A stretch of DNA of 64,000 nucleotides from an uncultured Phycisphaerales bacterium (GTDB lineage: Bacteria > Planctomycetota > Phycisphaerae > Sedimentisphaerales > Anaerohalosphaeraceae). Numbering within the stretch: position 1 is the first letter of the stretch; the number at the start of each line of letters is the position of its first letter. The DNA lies in the NCBI GenBank assembly GCA_937868095.1, contig CALMLO010000032.1:62001-126000 (forward strand), given 5' to 3'. Both the position numbers and the translations under genes were made by a program. Below are positions 9,112-18,713 of the stretch, one piece after another. A model generated the notes under the pieces. It was not told the origin of the DNA. It searched no databases and saw only the letters and a list, made by a program, of their open reading frames with translations.

Positions 9112-10095
9112 ATGAACAGAATGAGACGGAGTCAAGGGGGGTTTACGATTGTAGAGCTTCTGACGGTGATGGGTGTGATTGCCCTGCTGATTGGGCTGCT
9201 GGTGCCGGCTCTGAATATGGTCAAGGATTATTCCCGTGAGATTCAGCAGAAAGCCCAGTTTCACAGCCTGGATGTAGGTTTGGAGATGTTTAAGAATGAC
9301 TTTGGGGTATATCCGGAATCCAACGACAATGCCTATCCCCCTGTTAATTTGATTGATCAGACCCCTTATTTAGGGGCTCACAAGCTCGCCGAGGCGCTGG
9401 TGGGACTTGATTTGCTCGGATTTCACCCCAAGTCGGGCTTTACCGCCAGCGGTTTAAATGATTTGGATGGTATCGGGACAGGCAGCGGAGCAGTGCAGAT
9501 TTATGACCCCATCAACGGCATCAATGTTCCCAATGTTTATGAAGAAACCGGCTCGCAGAATATTGATGTCCGGAAAAAGTACATTGATTTGGAACATGCC
9601 AACGCGTATCGAATGGACGACATTTACCGCAACTGGGGGTCGTTTAGTCAGTATAATTTTGTCCTTTGCGACGTGTATGCCAAGAAGCGTCAGTCCGGCA
9701 AGAAGACGGGTATGCCGATTCTGTATTACCGGGCCCGGACGGCTTATAAGTTTCAGGATTATCTTCATTCCGATTTGGGCAGCGATCAGAATCCTGAGCA
9801 GAACGATGATATCTACAACTACTGGGATAATGAACGGCTGCTGGCGCTGGGGGATCCTGATCAGGGGACAGCGATTGTTCATCCGCTGCGGACCGGCACG
9901 GTCATCGATGATTTGGAGCGGTTTGAAGAAATGATTTTGAACAAGCAGGTTCAGACGGCTACGCAGACAGCGAGCTTCCCGGATGGAATTAAGCGTCCCT
10001 ATCGTGCAGATTCGTTTATTCTCATTTCGGCGGGCAAGGATGGGCTGTTCGGCACGGCGGATGATGTTCTGAACTTTGAAAAAGAAAAGCAGTAA
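9112..10095 (+). CDS. GspG-like pseudopilin, large form 1
   Basis: This 327-residue protein has a class III prepilin leader. After MNRMRRSQGG the mature part begins FTIVELLTVMGVI, with the conserved Glu at +5 and a hydrophobic helix of about 20 residues. It would be cleaved and N-methylated by a prepilin peptidase, which is not in the window. GspG proteins are usually about 140 residues, so this is more than double. The end carries SAGKDGLFGTADDVLNF, an acidic loop like the calcium site of GspG. Two downstream genes share its architecture (AQFH, LAEALVG, GMPILYYRA), so this is part of a local paralogue family. Confidence 0.85.
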   Translation: MNRMRRSQGGFTIVELLTVMGVIALLIGLLVPALNMVKDYSREIQQKAQFHSLDVGLEMFKNDFGVYPESNDNAYPPVNLIDQTPYLGAHKLAEALVGLDLLGFHPKSGFTASGLNDLDGIGTGSGAVQIYDPINGINVPNVYEETGSQNIDVRKKYIDLEHANAYRMDDIYRNWGSFSQYNFVLCDVYAKKRQSGKKTGMPILYYRARTAYKFQDYLHSDLGSDQNPEQNDDIYNYWDNERLLALGDPDQGTAIVHPLRTGTVIDDLERFEEMILNKQVQTATQTASFPDGIKRPYRADSFILISAGKDGLFGTADDVLNFEKEKQ

Positions 10096-10136
10096 TCCTC
10101 TCTGGTTTCCTTGCAGATGCTGCCCATGGAGAATGT

Positions 10137-10733
10137 ATGTTCGCAGCACACCGACAATTGGGAATGACGCTGGCGGAAGTACTGGTGACGCTGGCGATTG
10201 TACTGATTCTGATTGGTGTGATGAGCGGCGTTGGGGTTTACCTGAAGAAGCAGTCTGAGATTCGGCTGGTGGAAAGCACGCTTGAAGTTCTGGAGACGGC
10301 CCTTGGCCAGTACTATTCAGACTACGGGGCATATGTGCCGCCGGTAACGAGCAAGCAGGAGTTTGAAACGGCTGTCTGCGGTTCGGAAGGCACGGTTACA
10401 TTTCTTCAGGGCGAACATCTTCAGGGGGAGGCGGAAAAAGCAGCCTGGTCGAGTGAGGCCTTGTATTATTTTTTGAACCGCAGTCCGGCTGCGGCGGCGA
10501 TTGTTTCTTCGCTGATGGAACGGATGATCAGCAGCAAGGATGCGTCAGGAAAGCCGCTGGTGGTTAAAATTGAGTGCCCCCCGTCAGAACCGGTCAGCAC
10601 GGATCTGGTTCGCTTTGTGGATGTGTGGGGGATGCCGATTGGGTATATGCTTGTGGAGAACCAACTGCCGGTTTTGATTTCTGCCGGGCCGGACAAGAAG
10701 TTTGATACGGCGGATGATATTATCCATCGCTAA
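10137..10733 (+). CDS. Pseudopilin with GspG-like C-terminal loop
   Basis: This 198-residue prepilin-like protein has a short leader MFAAHRQLG, then MTLAEVLVTLAIVLIL with Glu at +5. The +1 residue is Met instead of Phe, which is tolerated in the family. The C-terminus has SAGPDKKFDTADDI, the same acidic loop seen in its neighbours. The start at 10137 has GGAG about 6 bases upstream. Its role is probably a subunit of the same pseudopilus; whether it is the major or a minor subunit cannot be told. Confidence 0.8.
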   Translation: MFAAHRQLGMTLAEVLVTLAIVLILIGVMSGVGVYLKKQSEIRLVESTLEVLETALGQYYSDYGAYVPPVTSKQEFETAVCGSEGTVTFLQGEHLQGEAEKAAWSSEALYYFLNRSPAAAAIVSSLMERMISSKDASGKPLVVKIECPPSEPVSTDLVRFVDVWGMPIGYMLVENQLPVLISAGPDKKFDTADDIIHR

Positions 10734-10762
10734 AGAGGGAGGCGGGAGAATAAAACGGAAAC

Positions 10763-11743
10763 ATGCGGAAGGTTTCGACTATGAAAGCAGGAATAAAACG
10801 CGCGGGCGGCTTTACGCTGATTGAGCTGCTGGTGGTTGTAGCGATTATCTCGATGCTGGTCGGCCTGCTGAGTGTCGGCCTACGCAAGACCAAGATTATT
10901 GCTACCAATCTTCGCCAGAAGTCGATTTTTCACTCGATGGAAATCGGGCTGGAATTGTTTGCCAAGGATTTTGGTGATTATCCTGATTCCACGGTGCTGC
11001 CGAATGCAACTTCGGATAAACAGGTGTGCGGTGCCCAGCATTTGGTGGAGGCGCTGGTGGGGCGTGACGAAGCGGGGCTGGAGCCGCGGACGGGCTGGTA
11101 TGCTCCCAATGATGCGCTTTATCAGCCGTCTCTTCCGTCTGATTTTTATGATTCGACCTCTGAAGACAGCCGCAATCGGCGGAAAGGTCCCTATGTGGAA
11201 CTGAAGTACACGGAGGTGCTCACGATTTATGAAATTTGGCAGGGCAATAACGGCGATTCCAAGATTTATGATTCCCAGGGTGCGGGAAAGCCGTCCCGTC
11301 GGGCGCCGATTTTTGCGGATACATTTGATCGCATTTCTGTGACGCGGGAGGACGGCAGCTCGGTGCGGGTTGGGATGCCGATTCTGTATTTTAAGGCCGA
11401 TCGGGCGGCTGTTCGTCCTTTTCGGCTGGATGCGACGGGGCGCAATACCGTTACGGAACCGGCGGGAGAAGATATGCGGAACTGGACCTACAATTATCTG
11501 GATAATGAGGCCGTCATTGAGCTGCCTTTGCTGCTGGATGTTTCTTCTTCGAAAGGACATTACCGAGACCCGGCAGATGAGTCTAAAAGCAAGGCACAGG
11601 TTTTTTATGAGCAGATTACTCAGCGGAGCGAGCCGGACCGGCCGTTTTATAAGCCGTTCAATGCAAATAAGTTTCTGCTGATTTCCGCCGGCTGGGATAC
11701 CCTGTACGGCACCAAAGACGACGTGACCAATTTTGAATATTAA
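10763..11743 (+). CDS. GspG-like pseudopilin, large form 2
   Basis: This 326-residue paralogue of the gene at 9112 has the mature start FTLIELLVVVAII after an Ala-Gly-Gly leader end, with Glu at +5. Internal blocks shared with its paralogues are KSIFHSMEIGLELF, LVEALVGRDEAG and GMPILYFKAD. The C-terminal loop is SAGWDTLYGTKDDVTNF. Two starts are possible. The ATG at 10781 is better supported because GGAAGG lies 8 bases before it and gives a 9-residue leader. The ATG at 10763 gives a 15-residue leader. The next gene begins about 30 bp downstream. Confidence 0.82.
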   Translation: MRKVSTMKAGIKRAGGFTLIELLVVVAIISMLVGLLSVGLRKTKIIATNLRQKSIFHSMEIGLELFAKDFGDYPDSTVLPNATSDKQVCGAQHLVEALVGRDEAGLEPRTGWYAPNDALYQPSLPSDFYDSTSEDSRNRRKGPYVELKYTEVLTIYEIWQGNNGDSKIYDSQGAGKPSRRAPIFADTFDRISVTREDGSSVRVGMPILYFKADRAAVRPFRLDATGRNTVTEPAGEDMRNWTYNYLDNEAVIELPLLLDVSSSKGHYRDPADESKSKAQVFYEQITQRSEPDRPFYKPFNANKFLLISAGWDTLYGTKDDVTNFEY

Positions 11744-11771
11744 TGCTATGCCAAATTCAGGAGGCGTATGT

Positions 11772-12734
11772 ATGCGTGCCTGTAAAAAAAGCCGACCGGT
11801 TCGAAAGGGGTTTACACTTGCAGAGATACTCACGACTCTGGCGGTCGTCGCTGTGCTGCTGTCTCTGCTGATTCCAGCGCTGAATACGGTGCGTAAGAAA
11901 GCGCAGGTGGTTAAACAGCAGGCCCAGTTTCACGGCATCGAGGTTGGGCTGGAGGCCTTCCGTGCTGATTGGGGCGACTATCCGCCCAGCGAGTATCCGG
12001 GAGATTTTGATGTGGAGAAGGGAAGCGGTTTCAGCGCTCCCTGCACCTGTGCATCGCAGCGGTTGGCAGAGGCGCTGATTGGCCGAGACGGTCTTGGGTT
12101 TCATCAGAGTTCGGAATTTCGTGCGCTGGGCCTGGCAGATGTGAATGGCGACGGAATCCTGGATCCAGTTCCGAATGCTGCACCGGGGATTTATAATGCG
12201 GTGTCGGGGGTTACGCTGTCCGGCAGCGGGGGTGTTCAAACGGCCGAACAGAATCTGGCTGCCCGCAAAGGGCCTTATCTTGAAGTGGAAACGGCGAATG
12301 CCGTGATGTTCAGCAAGTATTATGCCCCCGACCGGATAGATGATACCTATGTGCTGGCCGATGCCTTTCCTAAAAAAATGAAGAGATCAGGAGTGGAACT
12401 GGGTATGCCGATTTTATATTATCGGGCCAATCCAGGCAGGATTGGGAATGATCCTGCGTATGGAAACTGGGGCACGAATACCTATAACCTGAATGACAGT
12501 TATTGTGACAGCCAGGGAATCATTGTTCGTCCTGTTCCGTTTCAATCGACCTCGACTTCCCATCCGCTGTCGCAGGCGGGATCGAATACCAGCGCAGCCA
12601 ATCTTTTTTACAGCCGCATTCTGAATCCGAACTTTACGTTGCCGCCTCGGCCGTACCGGGCCAATTCTTTTCTGCTTCAGAGTGCCGGGCCGGATGGGCT
12701 GTACGGAACACCGGATGATATCTTTAATTTTTAA
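11772..12734 (+). CDS. GspG-like pseudopilin, large form 3
   Basis: This 320-residue protein is the third large GspG-like paralogue. The leader MRACKKSRPVRKG precedes FTLAEILTTLAVVAV, with Glu at +5. Shared blocks are KQQAQFHGIEVGLEAF, LAEALIGRDGLGFH, GMPILYYRAN and PYRANSFLLQSAG, and the end is the acidic loop SAGPDGLYGTPDDIFNF. The ATG at 11772 was chosen over 11733 and 11748 because a full AGGAGG (11759-11764) lies 7 bases before it. A central segment ADVNGDGILDPV looks like a calcium-binding loop. Confidence 0.83.
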   Translation: MRACKKSRPVRKGFTLAEILTTLAVVAVLLSLLIPALNTVRKKAQVVKQQAQFHGIEVGLEAFRADWGDYPPSEYPGDFDVEKGSGFSAPCTCASQRLAEALIGRDGLGFHQSSEFRALGLADVNGDGILDPVPNAAPGIYNAVSGVTLSGSGGVQTAEQNLAARKGPYLEVETANAVMFSKYYAPDRIDDTYVLADAFPKKMKRSGVELGMPILYYRANPGRIGNDPAYGNWGTNTYNLNDSYCDSQGIIVRPVPFQSTSTSHPLSQAGSNTSAANLFYSRILNPNFTLPPRPYRANSFLLQSAGPDGLYGTPDDIFNF

Positions 12735-12784
12735 TTTTTCTTTTCGGCTCTGAGCGACTCAGACTGCCTCGGGAAGCTGCCCGA

Positions 12785-13561
12785 ATGATGAAGCCAACGT
12801 TCAGAAAAAACGGATTAACGCTCACAGAATTGGTTGTCGTGATTGCGGTGGCGGCTATTCTTCTGGGGATTTCTGTTCCGGCGGCGAAGAAAATTGCGGA
12901 ATCGTTCGACTATTCCACCGGCCCGCGGTCACTTATTAATGCGGCTCTTACCAGTGCTCGCGCTTTGGCTGTGGCACAAAGTACTCCTGCCGGTGTTCGG
13001 TTTCAGCCGGATGCTAACGGTGATTTCTATATGATTTTTATTATTTACAACCGGGCAAAAACCAATTTGGCCAACGGATTTATGGCGGCTGCCGGCCGCA
13101 AGCCCATCCGTCTGCCGCAGAATATCGGCGTTCTTGAAGGAAGTTTTAAGGGTGCCGGAACGGCTGCTGCCAAAGATGCTTTTTTGAGTACAGAGGCAGG
13201 CTTGCGGGATGCTCAGACATTTTCTGTTGTTTTTTCCGAGCAGGGGCAGCTGATTCGGTTTCCGGTGCGGGTGCGCAATCGGGACGGCAAGACAGAAACG
13301 GATGACAGCAGCGGCAGCGGTAACAGCAGTTTGGATCCTATTTTTAATACGAAAAAGAATGTGGAAAACAAAATAGCGATGTTTTGTCAGGATGATTATC
13401 CAGAGGAGGGATTGGGCCAGGAAAACAGTGTTTATTCGTTTTATATTTATGAGAAGAATCGGCTGGCCGAGGTGCCGGCCGGGCAGCGGTTTACCGGTTA
13501 TATCGGCAATCTTCAAAAAGAATTTATCAATCCTTATACGGGACAGTTAATCCGGAGATAA
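12785..13561 (+). CDS. GspH/FimT-like minor pseudopilin
   Basis: This 258-residue protein has the leader MMKPTFRKNG followed by LTLTELVVVIAVAAIL, with Glu at +5 and Leu at +1. The layout after the helix (an Ala-rich amphipathic part with ALTSARALAVAQ, then PAGVRFQPDANGDFYMIF) resembles the GspH/FimT group of minor pseudopilins. It lacks the SAG-DG-GT-DD tail of the preceding genes. An ATG at 12788 is an equally possible start. Its place between the GspG-like genes and the next two prepilins matches the usual G-H-I-J-K order of type II secretion operons. Confidence 0.72.
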   Translation: MMKPTFRKNGLTLTELVVVIAVAAILLGISVPAAKKIAESFDYSTGPRSLINAALTSARALAVAQSTPAGVRFQPDANGDFYMIFIIYNRAKTNLANGFMAAAGRKPIRLPQNIGVLEGSFKGAGTAAAKDAFLSTEAGLRDAQTFSVVFSEQGQLIRFPVRVRNRDGKTETDDSSGSGNSSLDPIFNTKKNVENKIAMFCQDDYPEEGLGQENSVYSFYIYEKNRLAEVPAGQRFTGYIGNLQKEFINPYTGQLIRR

Positions 13562-13574
13562 GGAACAGGGCTGG

Positions 13575-14471
13575 ATGGATTTTTCAGAAAGATACAAAGG
13601 GTTTTCGCTCATCGAGGTGATGCTGGCGGCCTGCATTTTGACCATCGGGTATGCTCTGATTGCGATGGTTTTTCCGGCAAGCATCAAGTTGACGGGGATG
13701 GCTTCTGAAAAAGTGCTGGTTCCGGCGATTGCCGATGAAGCCCGCGCGATTGTTCGGCTTTATGAAGTGGAGCCGGAAAAATTGCCGGCAGGGGGGACGG
13801 TTCGTTCCGTTCTTTTGTCTGCGGAATATCTGACGGACAGGAGTCTGAAGTATTTTTTTCGCCGGCTTATTTATCCCGAGCCTTTTGATGTGGAAATTAC
13901 CTCCCTTCCCTCTGAGGGGATGCCTCAGTATGCGGAACTTATGACGACGGTCAATGAGCAACTGAAGGTCGATGCGTTGTATCCGTCGCTGCCGAAGGAG
14001 TATTTTTTGCGGCGTCCGTCACAGAATCAGCGGTACTGCTGGTCAGTTCTGTGCCGGAAGGACAGTTCGACTCCTGCCGGCTATCAGATTTGTATTTTTG
14101 TCTGCCGCCGTGCGAAAGAACTTCGGTATTACGGCTTTACTTCTGACAAAGGGGTGGGTTCGTTCACTGCGGTTGAGAGCGAGCGTCCGATGCCGCTGCC
14201 GTTTCGGGTTTCTGCGAAACAAGACAGCAGCAGGGTGACGATTCACACCAGCCAGCCGGTCAACGATTTGCCGTCAGAGTGGCGGCAGTTTTTTCTTGAA
14301 GGGGCCTGGATTGCAGTGGACCAAAGCGGTTTGGCTTATCAGATTATCCAGCGGGATGGGGATACGGTTACTCTCAGCCGCAAATGGCAGGGCAATGATG
14401 GGGATTGGATTGTGTGGCTTGTGCCGCCGGCTGTGGGGACGGAGCGCAATGTGTGCCTAGGGGTGCTGTGA
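13575..14471 (+). CDS. GspI/PilV-like minor pseudopilin
   Basis: This 298-residue prepilin-like protein has the leader MDFSERYKG, then FSLIEVMLAACILTIGY, with Glu at +5. The FSLIEVMLA start is typical of the PilV/GspI group. The rest of the protein is not recognised. It begins 13 bp after the GspH-like gene and its stop overlaps a GTG start of the next gene (GTGA). By gene order it would be the GspI-position minor subunit. Confidence 0.72.
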   Translation: MDFSERYKGFSLIEVMLAACILTIGYALIAMVFPASIKLTGMASEKVLVPAIADEARAIVRLYEVEPEKLPAGGTVRSVLLSAEYLTDRSLKYFFRRLIYPEPFDVEITSLPSEGMPQYAELMTTVNEQLKVDALYPSLPKEYFLRRPSQNQRYCWSVLCRKDSSTPAGYQICIFVCRRAKELRYYGFTSDKGVGSFTAVESERPMPLPFRVSAKQDSSRVTIHTSQPVNDLPSEWRQFFLEGAWIAVDQSGLAYQIIQRDGDTVTLSRKWQGNDGDWIVWLVPPAVGTERNVCLGVL

Positions 14472-15562
14472 AGAAGATGTCGGGACTTGAACTGAAACAA
14501 AGACAAGCGGCTTTCACTATCGTTGAGATGGTGGTGGCGATGGCTATGGTCGTCGTGATGCTGGGGATTTCGGCGTTTGTCTTTCGGTTCTCTGTGCAGA
14601 CCTACCGGACGGCGACGGCTATGGCGGAGATTATGCAGAAGTATCGGGCTATTACCAGCCGGCTCAAGACTGATTTGTCCGGCATTCGAAAGGATGCGGA
14701 GTTTGCCGTGGTTTGGGCTCCCTCGAGGGAACGAAATCCCGATGGAAGTGTAGTAGATGAGAACCAAGACGGCATTCCGGATCGGTATCTGAGTTTTGAC
14801 CGGTTGTATTTTTTTGCCGTTGGTGATTTTCAGAGTTATGACGGGCAGCCCGCTGAAAGCGACCCTATTGTCCCCTCTCACCTTGCTCGAATTTGCTACA
14901 GTTTCGGCCGCGACCAGAGTAACCGGAAAGCGCCCGACCAGTTGGACCCGCGAGAGCGTTTGTTCTGCCGAACGCAGCACCTGCTTACGGCTGCGGAACT
15001 GCCGACATTTCCCGATTTTACTTCGGGATGGAACGAGACGGTTTTTGAGACATACAATTTTTCGCTTGAGTATCAAACAATGTCGCTGGAAAATTGGCTG
15101 AATCTGGATTTCAGTACGTACAAGCGGGAGATTTTGGCTAAGATTCTTGATCTTCGTGTCAGTGAGAGCACGGCACAAAGCGGCGGACCGAAGATTGACT
15201 TTTCCACACCGGAGAAGACAGCTGATACCATCCATATGCTGCTGTGCAAAGGGGTGGGTCAGTTTCATGTCCAGATTTGGGAGAAGGGTTATCAGCGATG
15301 GTGGCCCGAAATTGACCCGAATTATGACGGCGACTACAGCGACGCAGATACGCAGCGGTGGGACGGCACTAAGAACGGCTATGCCCTTGCGAACAATCGA
15401 ATTGATGAGGAGAATCTGCAGGGCTATTATCTGATTCGGAATTCTTCGGATTTTGAAACACAAATCGGCTCGGCTCTGAAGTTTACCTTTACGCTCTACG
15501 ATTCGAAGGGCATATTTCCGGAGGGCAAAACTTTTACGTACATTGTGTATCTGAATCCGTAA
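14468..15562 (+). CDS. GspJ/PilW-like minor pseudopilin
   Basis: This 364-residue protein is prepilin-like: FTIVEMVVAMAMVVVML has Glu at +5 of the mature end. The residue before the predicted cleavage point is Ala (QAA/F) instead of the usual Gly, which may slow or alter processing. The GTG at 14468 overlaps the upstream stop (GTGA) and was chosen for this coupling; an ATG at 14477 is the alternative. The segment DENQDGIPDRYLSFD looks like a calcium-binding loop. By gene order it occupies the GspJ position. Confidence 0.72.
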   Translation: MKKMSGLELKQRQAAFTIVEMVVAMAMVVVMLGISAFVFRFSVQTYRTATAMAEIMQKYRAITSRLKTDLSGIRKDAEFAVVWAPSRERNPDGSVVDENQDGIPDRYLSFDRLYFFAVGDFQSYDGQPAESDPIVPSHLARICYSFGRDQSNRKAPDQLDPRERLFCRTQHLLTAAELPTFPDFTSGWNETVFETYNFSLEYQTMSLENWLNLDFSTYKREILAKILDLRVSESTAQSGGPKIDFSTPEKTADTIHMLLCKGVGQFHVQIWEKGYQRWWPEIDPNYDGDYSDADTQRWDGTKNGYALANNRIDEENLQGYYLIRNSSDFETQIGSALKFTFTLYDSKGIFPEGKTFTYIVYLNP

Positions 15563-15603
15563 ATTGTGCAAAAACCTCTCTGTGCCGGCGTGAGGGATAT
15601 ATT

Positions 15604-18600
15604 ATGAAAATGAAATACAGAAAATCGGGCGGTTCTTTGCGGTGCGGCTCGGCGCTGATCCTGGTCGTAGTGGTTACGGTTCTTCTGGCGGTGATCGGGG
15701 TTATGTTTCTGATGGTCTCACGAGTTGGGGATATTCTGGGTTCGGCGGCCCGGCAGGATTCCCTTCTTGACCAGGCCGTCGAAACGGTGACGGATAGGAT
15801 TGAACTGGTTCTGATGCAGGATTTGTTTGGGTCTGATTTAACGAGTGGAATCTGCGACGGGAAAGGCGGAACCAATGAATGCTGCGACGCCCCCGGGAAG
15901 ACCGACCTGTGGCTGGCCTCGCTGGAGCCGGTTTGGAGTGATAACGGGACGCCTGATGATCCTGAGGATGATCTTTATTGGTGGCCTTTCATTTCCAATC
16001 TTTGGGACCCTTTGCTTAATTTTGAAGACAGGAGTTGGGATCGGATATTGCGGGATGCCGCTTGGCCTTCCAATCAGGATAAAGAATGGGGGGCTATTGT
16101 GCCGGAGTATCCTGACTTAAAGAAAGATTATTTTATGGCGCCTGCTGATGCCGATGGGGATGGTGTGGCTGACAGTATGTGGGTGCCGGCAGGAAATGCA
16201 TCCAATGGTGAAACCATTTATGCGGCGGTGCGCATCGTCGATAATTGTGCGATGCTCAACCTTAACACGGCCCATCGGACTCGTTTTTCTTCGTCCTGGA
16301 ATGGTCAGGGACGATGGCTGAGCGAGGTTGATTACGAGGCATTCCTGCGCGGAAATGATTGCGGTGTGCCGGATGTGGTGCGGAAGGCGCGTCTTGCTGT
16401 GCCGATTCCTTCTGCATCGGATGCGCTCTTTGAAGAGTATCATAAAGATGTTATTATGCATATCGAAGATCCGTATGGGGCGGTTGTGAAGGAATGGGAA
16501 AAACAGGGCTCGCCTGCTCCGAAGCCGCAGCCGGTGTACTGTCTCTTTGATATTCAGGATGAGGTGGAGATTCGCAATCGCTTTCTGCTGACCTCGCTGG
16601 CTCAGGCCCGCTTTGAGCAGACAATCAGACAGTCTGCTCCGTATCGATATGGAATGTATGAAACCTTTGATTACGAACGGGGCGAGTTTGAAGGCGGCTG
16701 GAATGTGCCCCTGCGGGTCAAGCGGATTCCGGTGACTTCGACGGATGAGCTGCGGGTCTGGAAACAGCGAATGAATCCGAAAAATTTTGACAATTCCGAT
16801 CCAGCCAATTCTTACAGTTATTACTATGATCGGCGGCATGTGTGCACGTTTTACAGTTTCGACCGCAACCTGCGGCGGGGAGGCGATCCGGCGATGGAGA
16901 TGCTGCCGGAAGGAAAACCGCAGCGAGTCTATAAAAAAATCTTTATGCCCGCTGACGGGCATGCTGTGAGCGTGCGGGCTGATTTTCTGTCCAATACGCC
17001 TGAGGCGCGGTGTCATATTCTGCATCTGCTTTATGCCTTTCGGGCTTATTATCTGTATAAAGGCGAGTCGCTTTCTTCTGCCGCACGGAAGGCCGCCCAG
17101 ATTACAGCCAATATGATTGATTACCTTGACGATGACAGTGAGAGCACGAAAGGGCCGTTTTTTGATCGGTGGACGGACCCGGATACGGGAAAGCAAACCC
17201 TCGGCCAGACCAATAACAATCCGACTTTTTTCAATCGTTCTGTGATCAAGCGGCTGATTCTGGAGGTCAGTACGGCCTTGCATGGGGAGGATTCCTCTGT
17301 TCCGATTGTGAATATTGACAATATTGATCCTTCTGTTTTTAAGCGATTTGACTTTGGTCTGGCGGATGGAGAAACGATTTACGGGTTTGAACGCCAGCCG
17401 TTTCTCTCGGAATTGTATGTTGTGAGGAATAATAACAATGTACCGACTGAAGCGGCTCTTGAGCTGATTAACCCGTATGATTCTTCTATTTTGCTAAGCG
17501 GCTGGCGGATTGTGTTTCATAAGGTTGGTGCCCCGGCGCCGTTTCAGATTTCTGCCGGCAAGACGATTCCAGCGGGTACGGCCGATAAGCCGGGCCGTTT
17601 TGTTATTCGTTCTACTTCCTCTGCTCCGGTCGATATAACCTTTCCTACTTTTGGGATGGAGGCACTGCTGACGGATGCCAACAGTATCGAACTTCAGCGG
17701 CCTTGCCCTGATAATCCGTCGGTGTTTCTTACGGTGGACCAGATTGCTCGCGAGCAAATTGAGTTGGTGCTGACTGATAATGCGGCGGATGGCCTTCCGA
17801 CCATTCATGTACTGAAGCGGCAGGATACGGGCTGGAAGTTTACGAATGCGGCGGCGTATGTACATCAGAAGGCCGTTCCTCCGGCCGCCAGTCCGGCTAC
17901 ACTGGGGACGGCGAACGGCATTACAACAGTAGAAAAGACCGGCTGGCAGATGCCGGTGGCGGATTATAATCCTATCTCTGCAGATCGGGGCCTGTTTACG
18001 CTGGGCGATTTTGAGAAGGTGCTGTTTGTCGGCAATCAGCGGGGAAGGGATTCTAAGACCGTGACAATGGCGGTGGCCGAGGCCGCCAAGGAAGGGGATA
18101 TTCGCTTTGACATCAAGGGGGAGCCGGAACTGCTGGGTTTTGTCTGCTTTCTGAATCGGGAAAAAGGGTCGCTGCCCGGGCGGATTAACATTAATACTGC
18201 CCCTAAACATGTACTGGCGGCGGCTATTCCGAGTGTGCTGACCCATAGTACGGGAACCATCAATCTGGTTGATCCGGACTCGGAGACGGCGCAGGTGGTG
18301 GAAGATTATGCGGAACTGATTATTCAAAAGCGTCCCTTTGCTCATCTTGGGGAGCTTCTCACTAAAATACCTGAATTTGAGGTTTATGCTAAACAGGAAG
18401 GGCTGGATGTTGTTGGAGACAAAGCCATGAAGGGGGATTTGGAGGAGCGGGACCTGATTTTGTCCCATTTGTCCAATATCTTTACCACGCGCAGCGATGT
18501 TTTCACGGCATATATTCTTGTACGGGTGGGACGAGAGGGCCCGCAGCGGCGGGTGATAGCGATTTTTGACCGCAGCCAGGTTTGGTCACCGACGGACCGA

Positions 18601-18642
18601 CCTGAGGTGGTCGCTATGAAGATTGTTCCGAATCCTCGCTGA
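15604..18642 (+). CDS. GspK-like protein, greatly enlarged
   Basis: This 1012-residue protein has an N-terminal helix (GSALILVVVVTVLLAVIGVMF) after a basic leader, without Glu at +5. That matches GspK, the tip pseudopilin that also lacks this Glu. Two GspK-type motifs occur: AMLNLNTAHRTRF near residue 215 and GRININTAPKHVLAAAIP near 860. A calcium-like loop DADGDGVADSMW lies near residue 181, and a lamin-tail-like segment (LELINPYDSSILLSGWRI) near 620. GspK is usually about 320 residues, so this version has large insertions. It closes the cluster; the next gene runs the other way. Confidence 0.78.
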   Translation: MKMKYRKSGGSLRCGSALILVVVVTVLLAVIGVMFLMVSRVGDILGSAARQDSLLDQAVETVTDRIELVLMQDLFGSDLTSGICDGKGGTNECCDAPGKTDLWLASLEPVWSDNGTPDDPEDDLYWWPFISNLWDPLLNFEDRSWDRILRDAAWPSNQDKEWGAIVPEYPDLKKDYFMAPADADGDGVADSMWVPAGNASNGETIYAAVRIVDNCAMLNLNTAHRTRFSSSWNGQGRWLSEVDYEAFLRGNDCGVPDVVRKARLAVPIPSASDALFEEYHKDVIMHIEDPYGAVVKEWEKQGSPAPKPQPVYCLFDIQDEVEIRNRFLLTSLAQARFEQTIRQSAPYRYGMYETFDYERGEFEGGWNVPLRVKRIPVTSTDELRVWKQRMNPKNFDNSDPANSYSYYYDRRHVCTFYSFDRNLRRGGDPAMEMLPEGKPQRVYKKIFMPADGHAVSVRADFLSNTPEARCHILHLLYAFRAYYLYKGESLSSAARKAAQITANMIDYLDDDSESTKGPFFDRWTDPDTGKQTLGQTNNNPTFFNRSVIKRLILEVSTALHGEDSSVPIVNIDNIDPSVFKRFDFGLADGETIYGFERQPFLSELYVVRNNNNVPTEAALELINPYDSSILLSGWRIVFHKVGAPAPFQISAGKTIPAGTADKPGRFVIRSTSSAPVDITFPTFGMEALLTDANSIELQRPCPDNPSVFLTVDQIAREQIELVLTDNAADGLPTIHVLKRQDTGWKFTNAAAYVHQKAVPPAASPATLGTANGITTVEKTGWQMPVADYNPISADRGLFTLGDFEKVLFVGNQRGRDSKTVTMAVAEAAKEGDIRFDIKGEPELLGFVCFLNREKGSLPGRININTAPKHVLAAAIPSVLTHSTGTINLVDPDSETAQVVEDYAELIIQKRPFAHLGELLTKIPEFEVYAKQEGLDVVGDKAMKGDLEERDLILSHLSNIFTTRSDVFTAYILVRVGREGPQRRVIAIFDRSQVWSPTDRPEVVAMKIVPNPR

Positions 18643-18713
18643 TATTTGAGGGCATGGCGGGTATCTTCGGGGGCGGCTTTTCATTCCGACCGAATTGCCG
18701 GCGCGGGAATAGG

